DNA of 34,834 bases from Welwitschia mirabilis (GCA_051453625.1 JBOZIK010000001.1:282390794-282425627); one strand, 5' to 3'; counted from the stretch's first letter, positions 9,480-20,519 are shown. The notes: a model not told the origin generated them from the sequence alone. Translations and numbers: made by a program.

Positions 9480-10300
9480 ATAGATTCCTTTTGCAAATTA
9501 AGTACTACATTTGGAAACTACCTTTTATGTATGAATATTATCTTGATCAAATCCTTAGAACATATATCCCCTATAAGGAGGTAATATATGTATTAGAATT
9601 TTCTCATTGATGTCTTTATGAAAGCCATTACTTTGCTAAGAGAATAGCTAATTAAAGTATTACAAAGTGGTTTATTTAACCCATTATCTTTAAAGATTCT
9701 TAGACATATTGTAAAATGTATGAAAATTATTAAAATTTAGGTAGCATATCTAGAAGAGATAGGATGTTCTTAAACTTAATTATAGAAGTAATGTGTTTGT
9801 ATGTACGGGAAATAAATTTTTAGGGCCCCTTATTCATCTTATTTTGATTACTACTATACCATAGTACGTGTAGTTCTATTAGTAAATAGGTAAAATATTA
9901 TTCTTATAGAGATGATGATGCCAAAATTGTCAAGTTTCTTTGCAAGAATACCTTATGCAGATAAGCATTTCTAGATCCCTTATTAGTGATAAAGGTATTT
10001 ATTTTTTATATAAAACATTATAAAATGTATTATAATAATGTGGAATAATTAATGAAGTATCTATCCCTTATTACTGAGAAACCATAACTTAGTTGAAAGA
10101 GTAAATACAGAAGTAAAAACATCATTAAAAAGACTATTTAAAGAAATAAAAAAGATTGGTTAGTAGAACTTAGTAATGTACTTTAGAGATATAAAACTAC
10201 TTTTAAAACATGTTTAATAGTTTTGATAATAGCACACTTTGTAATATTTCCTTTAGTAACTATAATTTTATGGATTATGATTTAACTATATCTTTAAATA
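9480..10300 (+). pseudogene. Athila-like integrase, inactive (copy 1)
   Basis: The HHCC zinc-binding region is visible near 9601-9720: two His codons about six residues apart, an FAKRIA stretch, then a YCKMYE segment in which a Cys is replaced by Tyr. In the core, the first catalytic Asp is Asn (INF-stop-GPL, AAT at 9815-9817). The second survives in SDKG (GAT 9988-9990). The third is a Glu in LVERVN (GAA 10095-10097). A tail resembling the end of the core continues to about 10300. The triad is therefore N-D-E. Confidence 0.7.
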
Positions 10301-11355
10301 TACCTATTACTAACCACACATGGTGATTATTAAAAAATACTTGTATCTTACTAAATTATTTACTATATAGGTAAAGATATATCATTTGATCTTCTAAATG
10401 AAACTAATCCCATTGATTTTATTTTTAATGGTGTTGACTCATTATAGAAAAATGAATACTTCTTTTTATTTTTTTTCCAATTGATAAGATTACAATATTT
10501 AATAATTTCTTTAGCATATATGATTTAATCCATGACAATTTTATTATATAATTAATTCATTTGAAATTCATGGAAATATTTTAGTCAAGATATAAACACT
10601 TTAAGATTCTAAATGCTTTTTAGTTTACTTAAGCATAGTTACATACTTAAGTTGCCTTGACACTTGTTATTACTTATAATATTAAATGTTACAGATCAAG
10701 GTATGAGTAATCATCTTAAATTAATAAAACTATGATGGTCTATTCTCATATAAAAGACTTTAGTTGTTGTTATTACACAGGATGATAAGAAAACTTCAAA
10801 GCTTTAATTGTTTAGGCTTCTTTAGCAAAGGTATTCTGAGGGTACAAATTAAAGAAAATTGATATTATAAAACTTCTCCTCATAAGGATGAGAAATGATT
10901 ATTCATGAGATAATCTCTTGAAAAGTTTATATTTTAGATAGACTATGGATTAGAGTGATGGAATCTAAGTACTTATATATTGGCTATAATTTTACTAATG
11001 CTTCAAGTATTACAAATCCTTTATTGATATGGAAATAAATTGATACATCCCATATTTTATAATCTTTAATTAACCAAATATTAAACATATTAATCTCCTA
11101 ATTATTTTTCTTTTTATAATCAATGATGTATTATTTTTCTCGTGTCAAAAATATGCATTATGCTTAATTTTGAATTATAAATTCTTATATGATATTTTAA
11201 GTAATCAATCTTAATTTTTAAATAATTATCATAATTTTTGTATTATGAAATAATGATTCTATGATACTTTTTATGATCAAAATAAATAAGATGTCTAAAC
11301 ATTAAAATAAAATAATTTCATTTACTTAAAGGCATCAAATTTACATGGTAAAATT
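10301..11355. other. AT-rich DNA downstream of gypsy copy 1, no gene seen
   Basis: Probably includes the 3' internal region of the element, but no polypurine tract or LTR edge could be recognised before the gap. Confidence 0.45.
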
Positions 11356-12141
11356 NNNNNNNNNNNNNNNNNNNNNNNNNNNNNNNNNNNNNNNNNNNNN
11401 NNNNNNNNNNNNNNNNNNNNNNNNNNNNNNNNNNNNNNNNNNNNNNNNNNNNNNNNNNNNNNNNNNNNNNNNNNNNNNNNNNNNNNNNNNNNNNNNNNNN
11501 NNNNNNNNNNNNNNNNNNNNNNNNNNNNNNNNNNNNNNNNNNNNNNNNNNNNNNNNNNNNNNNNNNNNNNNNNNNNNNNNNNNNNNNNNNNNNNNNNNNN
11601 NNNNNNNNNNNNNNNNNNNNNNNNNNNNNNNNNNNNNNNNNNNNNNNNNNNNNNNNNNNNNNNNNNNNNNNNNNNNNNNNNNNNNNNNNNNNNNNNNNNN
11701 NNNNNNNNNNNNNNNNNNNNNNNNNNNNNNNNNNNNNNNNNNNNNNNNNNNNNNNNNNNNNNNNNNNNNNNNNNNNNNNNNNNNNNNNNNNNNNNNNNNN
11801 NNNNNNNNNNNNNNNNNNNNNNNNNNNNNNNNNNNNNNNNNNNNNNNNNNNNNNNNNNNNNNNNNNNNNNNNNNNNNNNNNNNNNNNNNNNNNNNNNNNN
11901 NNNNNNNNNNNNNNNNNNNNNNNNNNNNNNNNNNNNNNNNNNNNNNNNNNNNNNNNNNNNNNNNNNNNNNNNNNNNNNNNNNNNNNNNNNNNNNNNNNNN
12001 NNNNNNNNNNNNNNNNNNNNNNNNNNNNNNNNNNNNNNNNNNNNNNNNNNNNNNNNNNNNNNNNNNNNNNNNNNNNNNNNNNNNNNNNNNNNNNNNNNNN
12101 NNNNNNNNNNNNNNNNNNNNNNNNNNNNNNNNNNNNNNNNN
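11356..12141. other. Assembly gap, 786 N
   Basis: The sequence is unknown. Long ORFs crossing it are artefacts of N codons. Flanks share no obvious overlap. Confidence 0.95.
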
Positions 12142-12552
12142 AATGAGTAGATTTGACTCTACCATGACTTTTATCTTTCTTGATATTTGTAAAAGTACTT
12201 GGTTTATAAAATATTCATCTATCTTATTTATTAGAATTAGAAAAGTTTATCTCATTGTGATACATGAGAGCTTTGAAATTGGTACATGAAAAACGATTTA
12301 CTGTTTTAATACATATTATACATTTTTCAATGCACATTTTTAATTGATCAAATATGGTTATGAGCCCAATGAAGAATTAAGAAGGAACTAGTATGAGGAA
12401 ATGATGTACATAATTAACCTTGCTAATTAAAGTAGGAGAATTACTCATCCTAGATATGTGTATTAATCATACATATGAGGTCTTTTTGTCATCCATACAT
12501 CAATGTCACTTATAACTTAAGCTTAATCAACTTGTCATTGGTTAATCTTATC

Positions 12553-12624
12553 CAATTCAATGTGGTCCATATTATCTAATTTAATGTGATTAATTTCATC
12601 TACTTTAATGTGATCATATTACCC
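12553..12624 (+). repeat. Three tandem 24 bp repeats upstream of a TATA box
   Basis: Exact 24 bp units start at 12553, 12577 and 12601. All share the core TTYAATGTGRT (R at the last variable site), and a weaker fourth unit may precede them (about 12531). They end 74 bp before the TATA box. Tandem repeats in U3 often act as enhancers in plant retrotransposons; that role here is inference. Confidence 0.65.
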
Positions 12625-12698
12625 AATAGTTTAAGTGGTGTGTGGGGTCTTTAACCAATTAAATCAAGGAATATCAAGGACATTTGTTTGTCATTTAC

Positions 12699-12708
12699 CT
12701 ATAAATAG
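12699..12708 (+). promoter_or_regulatory. TATA box of LTR-like promoter
   Basis: CTATAAATAG matches the plant TATA consensus. A transcription start would be expected about 30 bp downstream, near 12730-12740. Confidence 0.55.
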
Positions 12709-13030
12709 AGCCCTTCCCTCTCTTGAAGACCAAATATTCATTTTTAGGCAAGTGCGTGATATCAAAGTTTTGACTTACTCTTCCATTCTCTCCTCATTCT
12801 CTTACTTTTGAGTGTTTAGGTTGGAGCTTAAAGATTGCACTTTGGATCATGGATATTGAAGCTTGGATCTTAGAGCTTGAGATTACATCAAATGTTCATC
12901 AACATTTATCAATTAGAAGCCTCTTATCATCACCTTTCTAAGTAGGTTTCTTTACTTATTATATTCTTATGTTATCTCTTTTCTTGAGGAAAATTGTGGC
13001 ATTACAAAAGCATTGCATTAGGTCATTTCA

Positions 13031-13068
13031 TAATATTATTATATATATATATATATATATAATATTAT
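13031..13068. repeat. Palindromic AT microsatellite
   Basis: An (AT)n tract is bracketed by TAATATTAT and ATAATATTA, so the whole stretch is close to a perfect palindrome that could extrude as a hairpin. Confidence 0.8.
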
Positions 13069-13089
13069 CCATTTCCTTTTGCTTAAACA

Positions 13090-13820
13090 AGATTAGGGAG
13101 AGATTTGAGGGATCTCTTTACATGCTTGGTTAATGGATTTACTAATGGATAACTTTGACCAAATGAATAGGTGTTTTACTATAATATTTAGTACCCATGT
13201 TTTATCATGTATTACTTATTAAGGTATCTTTATGCATAATATATGCATTACAATCCTATTATTAGGGTGTATTGTTCGATGCCCAATTCCACTCACTAGG
13301 TAGTCCTTCATGTTAATCTTAAGGCTCATTGAAGTTATATACTTTTACTTAATCTTGTGCATTGATTTTTATAATAAATATAGATTTTAATTAGTTAACA
13401 TTTATTTTTCATATTACATAAAATAATTACGTATGTATTTGCATGGAATTTTATTAGCTATAATTACTCAAATTTATAAATGAATTTTTTTTAATAAAGT
13501 TTTTTTAAAAAATTGGTAATATAACTTAAGGAGTTCATAATTCATTAATTATTGCCTAAAATTTAATGAAATATTTTTAGGTCTACCCTAGTTAAGATTA
13601 TGAAAATTCAATAAGAGTAATTTTTCTAAGAGTAAAAAAATTTTTAAAAATTATTTAATAAAAATAAATCTAAAAATAATCATAAAAAACAACAGGCATT
13701 TAGCCATAGATTATATGATTAATACTGAGTATTAGTGTAAATGAAAAAGGTTAAGATTTTATAAAGGAGGGCAATCAAGTCAGATTTAAGAGAAAAATGG
13801 ATCCACCATCTATTGTCTTA
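13090..13820. other. AT-rich DNA between LTR-like region and copia 3' end, no gene seen
   Basis: No reading frame or element boundary could be supported. It does not resemble the 19.2-19.8 kb part of the copia 5' LTR. Confidence 0.4.
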
Positions 13821-13836
13821 CATTGTAACCTTATAG

Positions 13837-14045
13837 GTCTAGTCAATCGGGTTATCATCTAGTCAATTCGATGAGACTCGGGTCATAAAAATTTCCAGAT
13901 CGAGTTGACTAGGTCTTCAGACTAGTTGACCTAACTAGATTTAGGTTGATCTAGAAAAGACCAGATGACTAGATGAAAATGTAGTCGATTAACTTCTTTT
14001 CTAGATCTGGTCAACCAAATACAAGATCTAGTCAACTGTCCTACC
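13837..14045. repeat. Cluster of CTAGTC/GTTGAC motifs downstream of copia pol
   Basis: Short motifs such as TCTAGTCAA, GTTGACTAG, GACTAGTTGACC and GATCTGGTCAACC recur in both orientations, about 20-60 bp apart. The same vocabulary fills the 5' LTR array at 19.85-20.26 kb. The cluster therefore probably belongs to the 3' non-coding part or 3' LTR of the same minus-strand copia element. Confidence 0.5.
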
Positions 14046-14059
14046 TTCGCTTATAAGAT

Positions 14060-14558
14060 GAATAGAAAACCCCTAGTTCACTAAAAAGTTTTATAAAGTT
14101 ATTAAATTTTAGGGGTTTTTTAAAAATATTAGGAAGTTATCTATCAGTTCTTATAAAATTCATTGAAATGTTACCTTTTTCTACTTGATCTCTAAGAAAA
14201 TGATGTCTTAATTCAATGTATTTACTTTGAGAATGTTGAATAGGATTCTTTAAGATGTTAATTACATTTGTATTATCAAAAAATATTGGAACCTATTCAA
14301 AATTTACTCTAAAATATTTAAGCATCTCCTTCATTCAAAGAAGATGGTAAAATAACTTCTTATGGTTATATATTTTGGTTCTGTTATGGAAAAGGAGATA
14401 GAGTTTTGATTCTTACTTAGCCATCCTACCAAGCATAATCCTAAAGAAAATAATTTCCATTAGTACTTTCTCTATCATTTTTACACCCAGCCTATTCTAC
14501 ATCACTAAAACCTGCAAGTTTAAATGATTTTTTTGTAGGATATTACAAACAATAGTAA
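14060..14558 (-). pseudogene. Copia RNase H C-terminal part and pol end
   Basis: Minus-strand reading downstream of the gap includes AGC-type residues of the RNase H core (SDVE-stop-AGCKNDREST, where a Trp codon is now a stop). It then gives IFFDNTNVINILKNPI, with the catalytic Asp intact at 14277-14275, and SKYIELRHHFLRDQVEKG, the hallmark HH motif near the end of copia pol. The frame continues through a degenerate LPNIFKKPL (usually ADIFTKPL) and a final SELGV, so the polyprotein probably ended near 14060-14085. Several in-frame stops and frameshifts interrupt it. Confidence 0.75.
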
Positions 14559-15388
14559 NNNNNNNNNNNNNNNNNNNNNNNNNNNNNNNNNNNNNNNNNN
14601 NNNNNNNNNNNNNNNNNNNNNNNNNNNNNNNNNNNNNNNNNNNNNNNNNNNNNNNNNNNNNNNNNNNNNNNNNNNNNNNNNNNNNNNNNNNNNNNNNNNN
14701 NNNNNNNNNNNNNNNNNNNNNNNNNNNNNNNNNNNNNNNNNNNNNNNNNNNNNNNNNNNNNNNNNNNNNNNNNNNNNNNNNNNNNNNNNNNNNNNNNNNN
14801 NNNNNNNNNNNNNNNNNNNNNNNNNNNNNNNNNNNNNNNNNNNNNNNNNNNNNNNNNNNNNNNNNNNNNNNNNNNNNNNNNNNNNNNNNNNNNNNNNNNN
14901 NNNNNNNNNNNNNNNNNNNNNNNNNNNNNNNNNNNNNNNNNNNNNNNNNNNNNNNNNNNNNNNNNNNNNNNNNNNNNNNNNNNNNNNNNNNNNNNNNNNN
15001 NNNNNNNNNNNNNNNNNNNNNNNNNNNNNNNNNNNNNNNNNNNNNNNNNNNNNNNNNNNNNNNNNNNNNNNNNNNNNNNNNNNNNNNNNNNNNNNNNNNN
15101 NNNNNNNNNNNNNNNNNNNNNNNNNNNNNNNNNNNNNNNNNNNNNNNNNNNNNNNNNNNNNNNNNNNNNNNNNNNNNNNNNNNNNNNNNNNNNNNNNNNN
15201 NNNNNNNNNNNNNNNNNNNNNNNNNNNNNNNNNNNNNNNNNNNNNNNNNNNNNNNNNNNNNNNNNNNNNNNNNNNNNNNNNNNNNNNNNNNNNNNNNNNN
15301 NNNNNNNNNNNNNNNNNNNNNNNNNNNNNNNNNNNNNNNNNNNNNNNNNNNNNNNNNNNNNNNNNNNNNNNNNNNNNNNNNNNNNNNN
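14559..15388. other. Assembly gap, 830 N
   Basis: Lies within copia pol between the RT thumb and RNase H. ORFs crossing it are artefacts. Confidence 0.95.
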
Positions 15389-15439
15389 TTCAAAATGTGT
15401 TGTCATAATGCTAGTGAATTATTTTGAGAGAACTTCATT

Positions 15440-15880
15440 TGAGGCTCCAAAAATTATGTCATCTATATAGGTTTGAAAAATAATAAAGTCTTTCTTAAGT
15501 CTTTGATAAATAACATTTCATCCATAGCTCCATGAGTATAATCATTTTCATTGAAAAATGTAGCTAGTTTTTCATACCAAACCCTTGGAGCTTATTTTAA
15601 TCCATACAAGGCCTTTTTGAGTCTATACACATGGTCTAGTTTATGTGAATCTATAAAACCTTGAGGTTGTTTCACATGAATTTCTTCATTGAGAGTTCCA
15701 TTTAGAAAGGCACTTTTCACATCTATCTGAAAAACTTTAATGTTCTTAGAGGCTACATATGATAAAAACATTCTAATACTATCTAGTCTAGCTACTGAAG
15801 CAAAAGTATTACCTATATCTGTTCCTTCAATCTGGTTGTATCCTTAGGCCATAAATCTTGCCTTGTATTTGATCACATTA
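15440..15880 (-). pseudogene. Copia reverse transcriptase, partly preserved
   Basis: This is the best-preserved domain in the window. The minus strand reads NTFASVARLDSIRMFLSYVA and QIDVKSAFLNGTLNEEIHV (first catalytic Asp at 15723-15721), then LKKALYGLK-stop-APRVWYEKL. After a frameshift it gives FQTYIDDIIFGA, with the catalytic Y-x-D-D box at 15469-15458. About 80 codons (15848-15601) are free of stops. Stops arise where a Gln, Arg or Trp-type codon is expected. The catalytic residues remain, but the frame breaks and neighbouring lesions exclude function. Confidence 0.85.
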
Positions 15881-16299
15881 TTTCATTTATTATACTTACT
15901 CTTAAAGATTCATTTTATTCAATAAAATTTCGATCTTTTGATCTTTCTACAAGTTCTCAAATGTCATTTCTTTTAAATTATTGAAGCTTATCTTGCATAG
16001 CCACCATCCATTCTTTGAGATATTTTGCTTCTTCAAACTTTTTGGGTTTAATTGAGAGACATAATAAGTGTGGATACAAAAATATTCAAGAGATTTATTA
16101 TTTAAATTTTTGAGCTAATTTCTTTAATGATGAACTATAATGAATGATCTTTTAGCTTTTTGAATTTTTTTAAAGTAACCTCTTGAGGTGCCTCTTCTTT
16201 CTTTTTAGTTTTTACTTTTATTGTAAAAGTACTTAAGGTTAGGTTTTCTTCACCATTTAAAGGAAGAATTCTTATGCTAAAATCATCTATTTGAATGTT

Positions 16300-17060
16300 T
16301 ATAGATTCTTCCACTATTGAAATTCATTTATTAAACACTCAATAGGCTCTACTTCTAGTTGAGTATCCTAAAAATATTGCTTCATTAGCTTTTGACTCAA
16401 GTTTGTTTAAGTGTTTTCTATCTTTTAAGATAAAGCACTTACGCCAAAGACTTTAAAATATGAAACATTTGGTTTTCTTCCTTTCTAAATTTCATAGAGA
16501 GTTTTATCTATACTTAGTCTTAGGTAGACTCTATTTATAATGTAGCAAGCAGTGCTTATTGCTTTAGCCCAAAATGTTTTAGAAACCTCATTATCATTTA
16601 ACATTATTCTAGCCATTTCTTGAAGGAATTAGTTCTTCCTCTTTACAATTTCATTTTGTTGAGGAGTCTTTGGGGATAAGAACTAATTTTATATATTATT
16701 ATCTACACAATACTTTTTAAAAAGGTAATTTTAAAATTCTCGTCCATGATCACTTCTTATTTTTTTAATGGTGTATCCTTTCTTATTTTGGATTTTGTTA
16801 TAAATTTTAATACAACATTTATAAGTTTCAAATTTGTTTTCTAAGAAAGCAACCCAAGCAAATCTAGAGTAGTTATCTATCATAGTCAAGAAATATTGTT
16901 TTCCTCTTAGACTTTTAGTTTAGAGAGGACACACCAAGTCCATGTGAATGAGTTTAAGTGGCATTGTTGTGGAGACTAGATTTTTACTTTTATAAGAATT
17001 TCTAACTTGTTTTCCCTTTTGACATGCATTACAAAGTCCATGTTTTTTAATGTTAATCTT
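16300..17060 (-). pseudogene. Copia integrase, catalytic Glu lost
   Basis: The pre-integrase zinc region ends with GLCNACQKGKQVRNS (about 17043-17000). The core follows: LIHMDLVCPL with the first Asp, then GKQYFLTMIDNYSRFAWVAF, then IRSDHGREF with the second Asp, then TPQQNEIVKRKN. Copia integrases have V-E-R-K-N at the last position. Here GAG/GAA has become AAG (16643-16641), so the catalytic Glu is Lys. It continues with FLQEMARIMLND, AISTACYIINRVYLR and KVFGVSALS. The segment is long with few stops but is inactive. Confidence 0.8.
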
Positions 17061-17449
17061 GGGAATTCCTTTTACAATTTTCTTTTTAATAATTGTTTTG
17101 AAATGATCATAATTTACATGTCTTAATCATTAGTGCTATAGTACTTCGTAATATATATAACAAAAATAACAAGTAAAAAAGACTAATCAATGCTGTAAAC
17201 ATTATCTATTCTATTTGCTTAAGAAGAACATCATTTGTTTTTCCATTTTAACTTCGTACTTTTTACTATTAAAAATAACTCTATGACCTTTATTATAGAT
17301 TTAACTAATACTTAGCAAATTATGTTTAAGACCATTTACATATAAAACTTCATTAATTTTAGGCATGTTACCTACCGATGCTTTCAACCCTTTAATATTT
17401 GCTCTTCAATTATCATTAAATGTTACTTCTTCTTCATTAAAGTCATTAA

Positions 17450-17530
17450 AATGTTAGAATATTGATTTTTTACCTATCATGTATCAAGAGCAACCACTAT
17501 TCAAGTACTAGCTAGTTTTATTTAATACTT
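17450..17530 (-). pseudogene. Copia protease active-site region, catalytic Asp lost
   Basis: The minus strand reads YLNSGCS-stop-YMIGKKSIF. The copia protease consensus here is a hydrophobic-Leu-Asp-Ser-Gly-[CA] active site followed by a His/Met-containing segment. The Asp codon GAT has become AAT (17501-17499), giving Asn, and an Arg-type codon is now a stop. The remaining protease sequence between about 17530 and 18150 could not be followed. Confidence 0.65.
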
Positions 17531-18149
17531 TAAAAGCCATTTAGATTAATAAACTTTTCAAATTATCAGCTCTCATCCATTTAGTTCATTTGGACTATTA
17601 TGATATACATTCCCTTAGATAAATTTAAAAGGAAAAGTACTAACAGAATTTGAAAAGAGCATTAACTTTCTAGCATTAAAAATAATTTATAATAACCTGT
17701 CTTTTCTCAAAAATTACATGTAATTTTTAAAACATAATCTTTTAAGAGATGAATCCAATACCTTTTTTGTCGTGAGATATTCTTCATATCCCAAGCATCT
17801 ATTCTAATTTACTTAAACTATTTGAAGATTTATTTACAAAGTGAGATAGACAAGCTTTTTATCACTTAAGTAAGTTTGAAGTTTTCGGTTTGAACTATTC
17901 TGTACTTTATCTCTAACCCTTTATTTTCCTTGGTCAGAACCTTCATTATCTTGTTTAAAACATTGATTCATTTTACCAATTTTTCATACTTTGATTAAAG
18001 CTCTTAATAGGTATCTTCAAGATTCTTTTGATCTTCTTTAATAATATCTAGATCATATAGTTCTATTTGATAAGACATGTTCTTTATGGGAGGACCTATG
18101 GCCATAAAAGAAAGTTTTCAGTCTCCATTTGACTCTTAGCTTGAGCTAC

Positions 18150-19141
18150 ATCATCTTCTTTATGTACATTATCCCATGTGGTAATGAAGAATGATATCTT
18201 AGATTTCCTTTAATCTCTTTTATTATTTGGATATTTGTTTGCAACATGTCCATATCCCTTACAAGCATAGCATTAAATCTTCTTTTCTTTTTCTTGATCT
18301 CTTCCCAGTTTGAAATGACCCCTCTTTGTTCCTTTGCTTTTTTCACCTTCTTTCTTTCTTCTCTGTAAGAATTTTTTGAATCTCCTTGCCAAAAGAAAAA
18401 CCTCATCTTCATTAAGATCTTTACCTGATGTTTTAGATCTATATTCTTCCTGCACACTTTTCAATGTAGGATTTTTCTTTTTATCTTTAGTAAATTTTAA
18501 CTCATAAGTTTGAAGATTACCTTGAAGTTCCTCAAGTACCATTTGATTGATCTTCTTGATTTCTTTAATGGTTATAACCTTTGGCTCAAAGAATTTTGGG
18601 AGAGATCTTAAAACGTTTTGAACAACCTTTCCTTCATCCATTTTCTCGCCTAGACTTACCATAGAATTTACAATATCTATCAGTCTAGCAAAGAACTCTT
18701 GTAAAGTCTCCTCTTCTTCCATGTCAATATCTTCAAACTTGGAAATGAGAATCTATAGCTTTACCTGCCTTATAGTAGATGTTTCTTTATGTGCTATTTT
18801 AAGAATATCCCAAGCTTCTTTGTCATGTTCACAATTCATAATCCTCTTGAATTCATCTACACATACTATACAAAAATTAGCATTAAGAGCATGGAAAGCT
18901 AGGATAGCCTTGGATTTGTCAGTGAGGGTCCATTAATCTCGAGATTTTTCTACCACTATAATATTTTATTAATATCAATTTTGGATAGTGTGGGCATGAT
19001 GTATCTATTGTATATTACCTTCTCTATGTCTACATCTAAGGATCTAAAAAGGATTCTCATACAAGCCTTCTAGTAGGCATAGTTTATCCCATCAAACATG
19101 GATGGTCTTCTAGTAGAAAATTCATTTGAAGGATTACTCAT
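18150..19141 (-). pseudogene. Copia gag, broken in three
   Basis: The likely start is ATG at 19141-19139, 53 nt after the PBS. It reads MSNPSNEFSTRRPSMFDGIN then YAY-stop-KACMRILFRSLD, where the stop replaces the Trp of the usual YxxWK motif. After frameshifts a 149-codon open segment (18722-18276) carries the UBN2-type gag core: EEETLQEFFARLIDIVNSMV, LRSLPKFFEPKV and a basic Lys/Arg-rich tail. A CCHC zinc knuckle lies out of frame at 18272-18231 (CYACKGYGHVANKYP); its last Cys is Tyr. The protein would bind RNA and form particles; it cannot be made here. Confidence 0.8.
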
Positions 19142-19193
19142 ATTTAGGGTTCAATAGTCTAGATTTATTAGGATCTACCAATGACTCAACCTA

Positions 19194-19205
19194 GCTCTAA
19201 TACTA
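19194..19205 (-). promoter_or_regulatory. PBS for initiator tRNA-Met
   Basis: The minus strand reads TAGTATTAGAGC, 10 of 12 matches to TGGTATCAGAGC, the PBS complementary to initiator tRNA-Met used by most plant copia elements. Both differences are transitions (G->A and C->T). It lies about two bases from the LTR edge. Confidence 0.75.
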
Positions 19206-19207
19206 AA

Positions 19208-20432
19208 TCAAGAATCTAGAACCCTATAGGAGGTAGGAGTGCATAGGATTTAAAAAATAAATAAATTCACAAGCTATCTCCACAAGTATTGAATACTAAA
19301 AATACTTGTACAAATTAAAAACCAAAGAATATCTGAAAAAAATAATAACTGAAAGAACAAAATACTAATGAAGATTGACACATGATTTATAGTAATTTGG
19401 AAACCCCCTACTCCACTCTTGACAATCAGCTTCTATCTAATACTAATCCAGATCTTGATTAATCACTTTCTAGGTATTTTAGATTCATCTATAACCTTCT
19501 ATAATTAGACTTTTCAAAAGCTCAGTCTCAACATTTAGAGAGAATATTTTTTGGTATCAATAATGTGCCATAATGCACAGGCTTTACTAGATCTAACAAT
19601 GATAGTAATACACTCTTTGAAATGATAACACAATTCATGTATGTACAGTGCAACTACTTGATCAAACTACTAATAATCACAAAAGATATTTATTTGTTCT
19701 TGGTTAGATAGAAGATGTGCCAAAAGACCTATGATGATTTTAACAGCTGACAAATATATAAGAGATACATTTTAGAGTTTTACAAGTGAATCAGATCTCC
19801 AATAAATAAAAATAGGAGTTCAATAGCTAGAAAAATCCCATTTTCATCATGACTAGTTGACCCCTCGAAATGTCTAGTTAACTCTATTAAGTGCCATTAC
19901 TAAAATCAGTTGCCCTCACCTTCTTTTAGTTGACCTACTTTATTTACTCCTTCATGTCTAATCGACCCCTTAGGGATCTAGTTGATCGCATATCTAATTA
20001 ATCACATTTTGATCTGGTTAATTACATTTTAATTTAGTTGATCCCACATGTAGAAAAATGTAGAATAATCCTTTAAGCCAAAGTCTAGTCAATCCTTAGG
20101 AATTTGGTCAATCCTTTAATGATTAGATGTGATAAATTTATTGTATAGGTCTTGTTGACTCCTTAGAAATCTAGTCAATCCCTTATTAATCTATTTTTGA
20201 CACTTCTTGATATAGGTTTAGTTGACCCTTTAGGAATCTAGTTGATCCCTTTGAAAAATTATAAGTTATCAGGTTTAGGTAAGGTTTGTGATAAATGTTT
20301 TTAGCTTCTAACCTTTAAGGATTAATATTTTATACAAAAAATACACACACATTTTGCTATACCAGAAAATGTTAGTTTGACATCAACTAAATTAACATGA
20401 ATGATATATCACAACATCAATAAAAATCATTA
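19208..20432 (-). repeat. 5' LTR of the large copia element (outer end in gap)
   Basis: Begins next to the PBS and contains GATTTATAGTAATTTGGAAAC near 19384, a decayed form of the GATTTA-x-GTGGTTCGG motif widespread in plant copia LTRs, followed by AACCCCCTACTCC. The U3 side contains an array of ~66 bp repeats. No clear TG at the outer end was seen before the 10 N gap at 20433-20442, so the length is at least about 1.2 kb if the LTR reaches it. Confidence 0.55.
19853..20260. repeat. Degenerate ~66 bp tandem array with GTTGACC...CTAGTTGATCC core
   Basis: Copies of a core like CTAGTTGACCCCTTAGGAAT followed by CTAGTTGATCCC start near 19957, 20016 (weak), 20084, 20150 and 20216. The last three steps are 66-68 bp. 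Earlier, more decayed units occur at about 19853 and 19925. It forms the U3 side of the copia 5' LTR. Confidence 0.6.
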
Positions 20433-20442
20433 NNNNNNNNNN
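20433..20442. other. Assembly gap, 10 N
   Basis: Small fixed-size gap at the outer edge of the copia 5' LTR. Confidence 0.95.
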
Positions 20443-20519
20443 AAATAGTCCAAATAGATAGAATTATAGTATTTCTCCCAAACATTGATATAATATTATT
20501 TAGAAAAGATTCATTTAAT

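Larger units (their letters stand above)
7030..10300 (+). mobile_element. Decayed Athila-like Ty3/gypsy pol (copy 1)
   Basis: On the + strand, remnants occur in the canonical gypsy order: pre-protease linker and protease (7030-7620), RT (7980-8640), connection and RNase H (8770-9300), then integrase (9480-10300). The RT motif context (FxDDFxxxG-type, here F-M-N-N) and the DAIKQ-like linker before protease are typical of the Athila branch. Frames shift often and stops are abundant. Key residues of protease, RT, RNase H and integrase are altered, so no activity is expected. No LTRs can be assigned with certainty; the LTR-like region at 12.4-13.0 kb is a possible 3' partner. Confidence 0.75.
12350..13000 (+). 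mobile_element. LTR-like promoter region, edges unresolved
   Basis: A + strand CTATAAATAG box is followed by a pyrimidine-rich CCCTTCCCTCTCTTGAAGACC stretch and several C/T-rich segments. This layout is common at the U3/R junction of plant LTRs. Three 24 bp repeats lie upstream of the box. No PBS or polypurine tract was recognised, so this could be a 3' LTR, a solo LTR or the LTR of the gypsy remnant at 7-10.3 kb. A host gene promoter is less likely, since no coding exon follows. Confidence 0.45.
13837..20432 (-). mobile_element. Large Ty1/copia retrotransposon, minus strand, decayed
   Basis: Read on the minus strand the order is 5' LTR (about 20432-19208), PBS (19205-19194), gag (19141-18150), protease (about 17510), pre-integrase and integrase (17060-16300), RT (15880-15440) and RNase H to pol end (14558-14060). 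Protease before integrase before RT is diagnostic of copia. An 830 N gap removes part of the RT/RNase H link, and a 10 N gap hides the outer end of the 5' LTR. The 3' LTR is not clearly seen. Stops, frameshifts and two lost catalytic residues make it inactive. Lineage within copia is uncertain. Confidence 0.85.

Noticed and set aside
11341-12289. Long ORFs on both strands across the 786 N gap
   Set aside because: Artefacts of N codons.
14497-15406. Two ~290-codon minus-strand ORFs across the 830 N gap
   Set aside because: Artefacts of N codons, although the flanks do belong to copia pol on that strand.
18721-18936. 71-codon + strand ORF
   Set aside because: Shadow of copia gag, which is encoded on the minus strand.
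19853-20260. CRISPR-like regular array
   Set aside because: Units are degenerate throughout with no distinction between conserved repeats and unique spacers, and it lies in a plant retrotransposon LTR.
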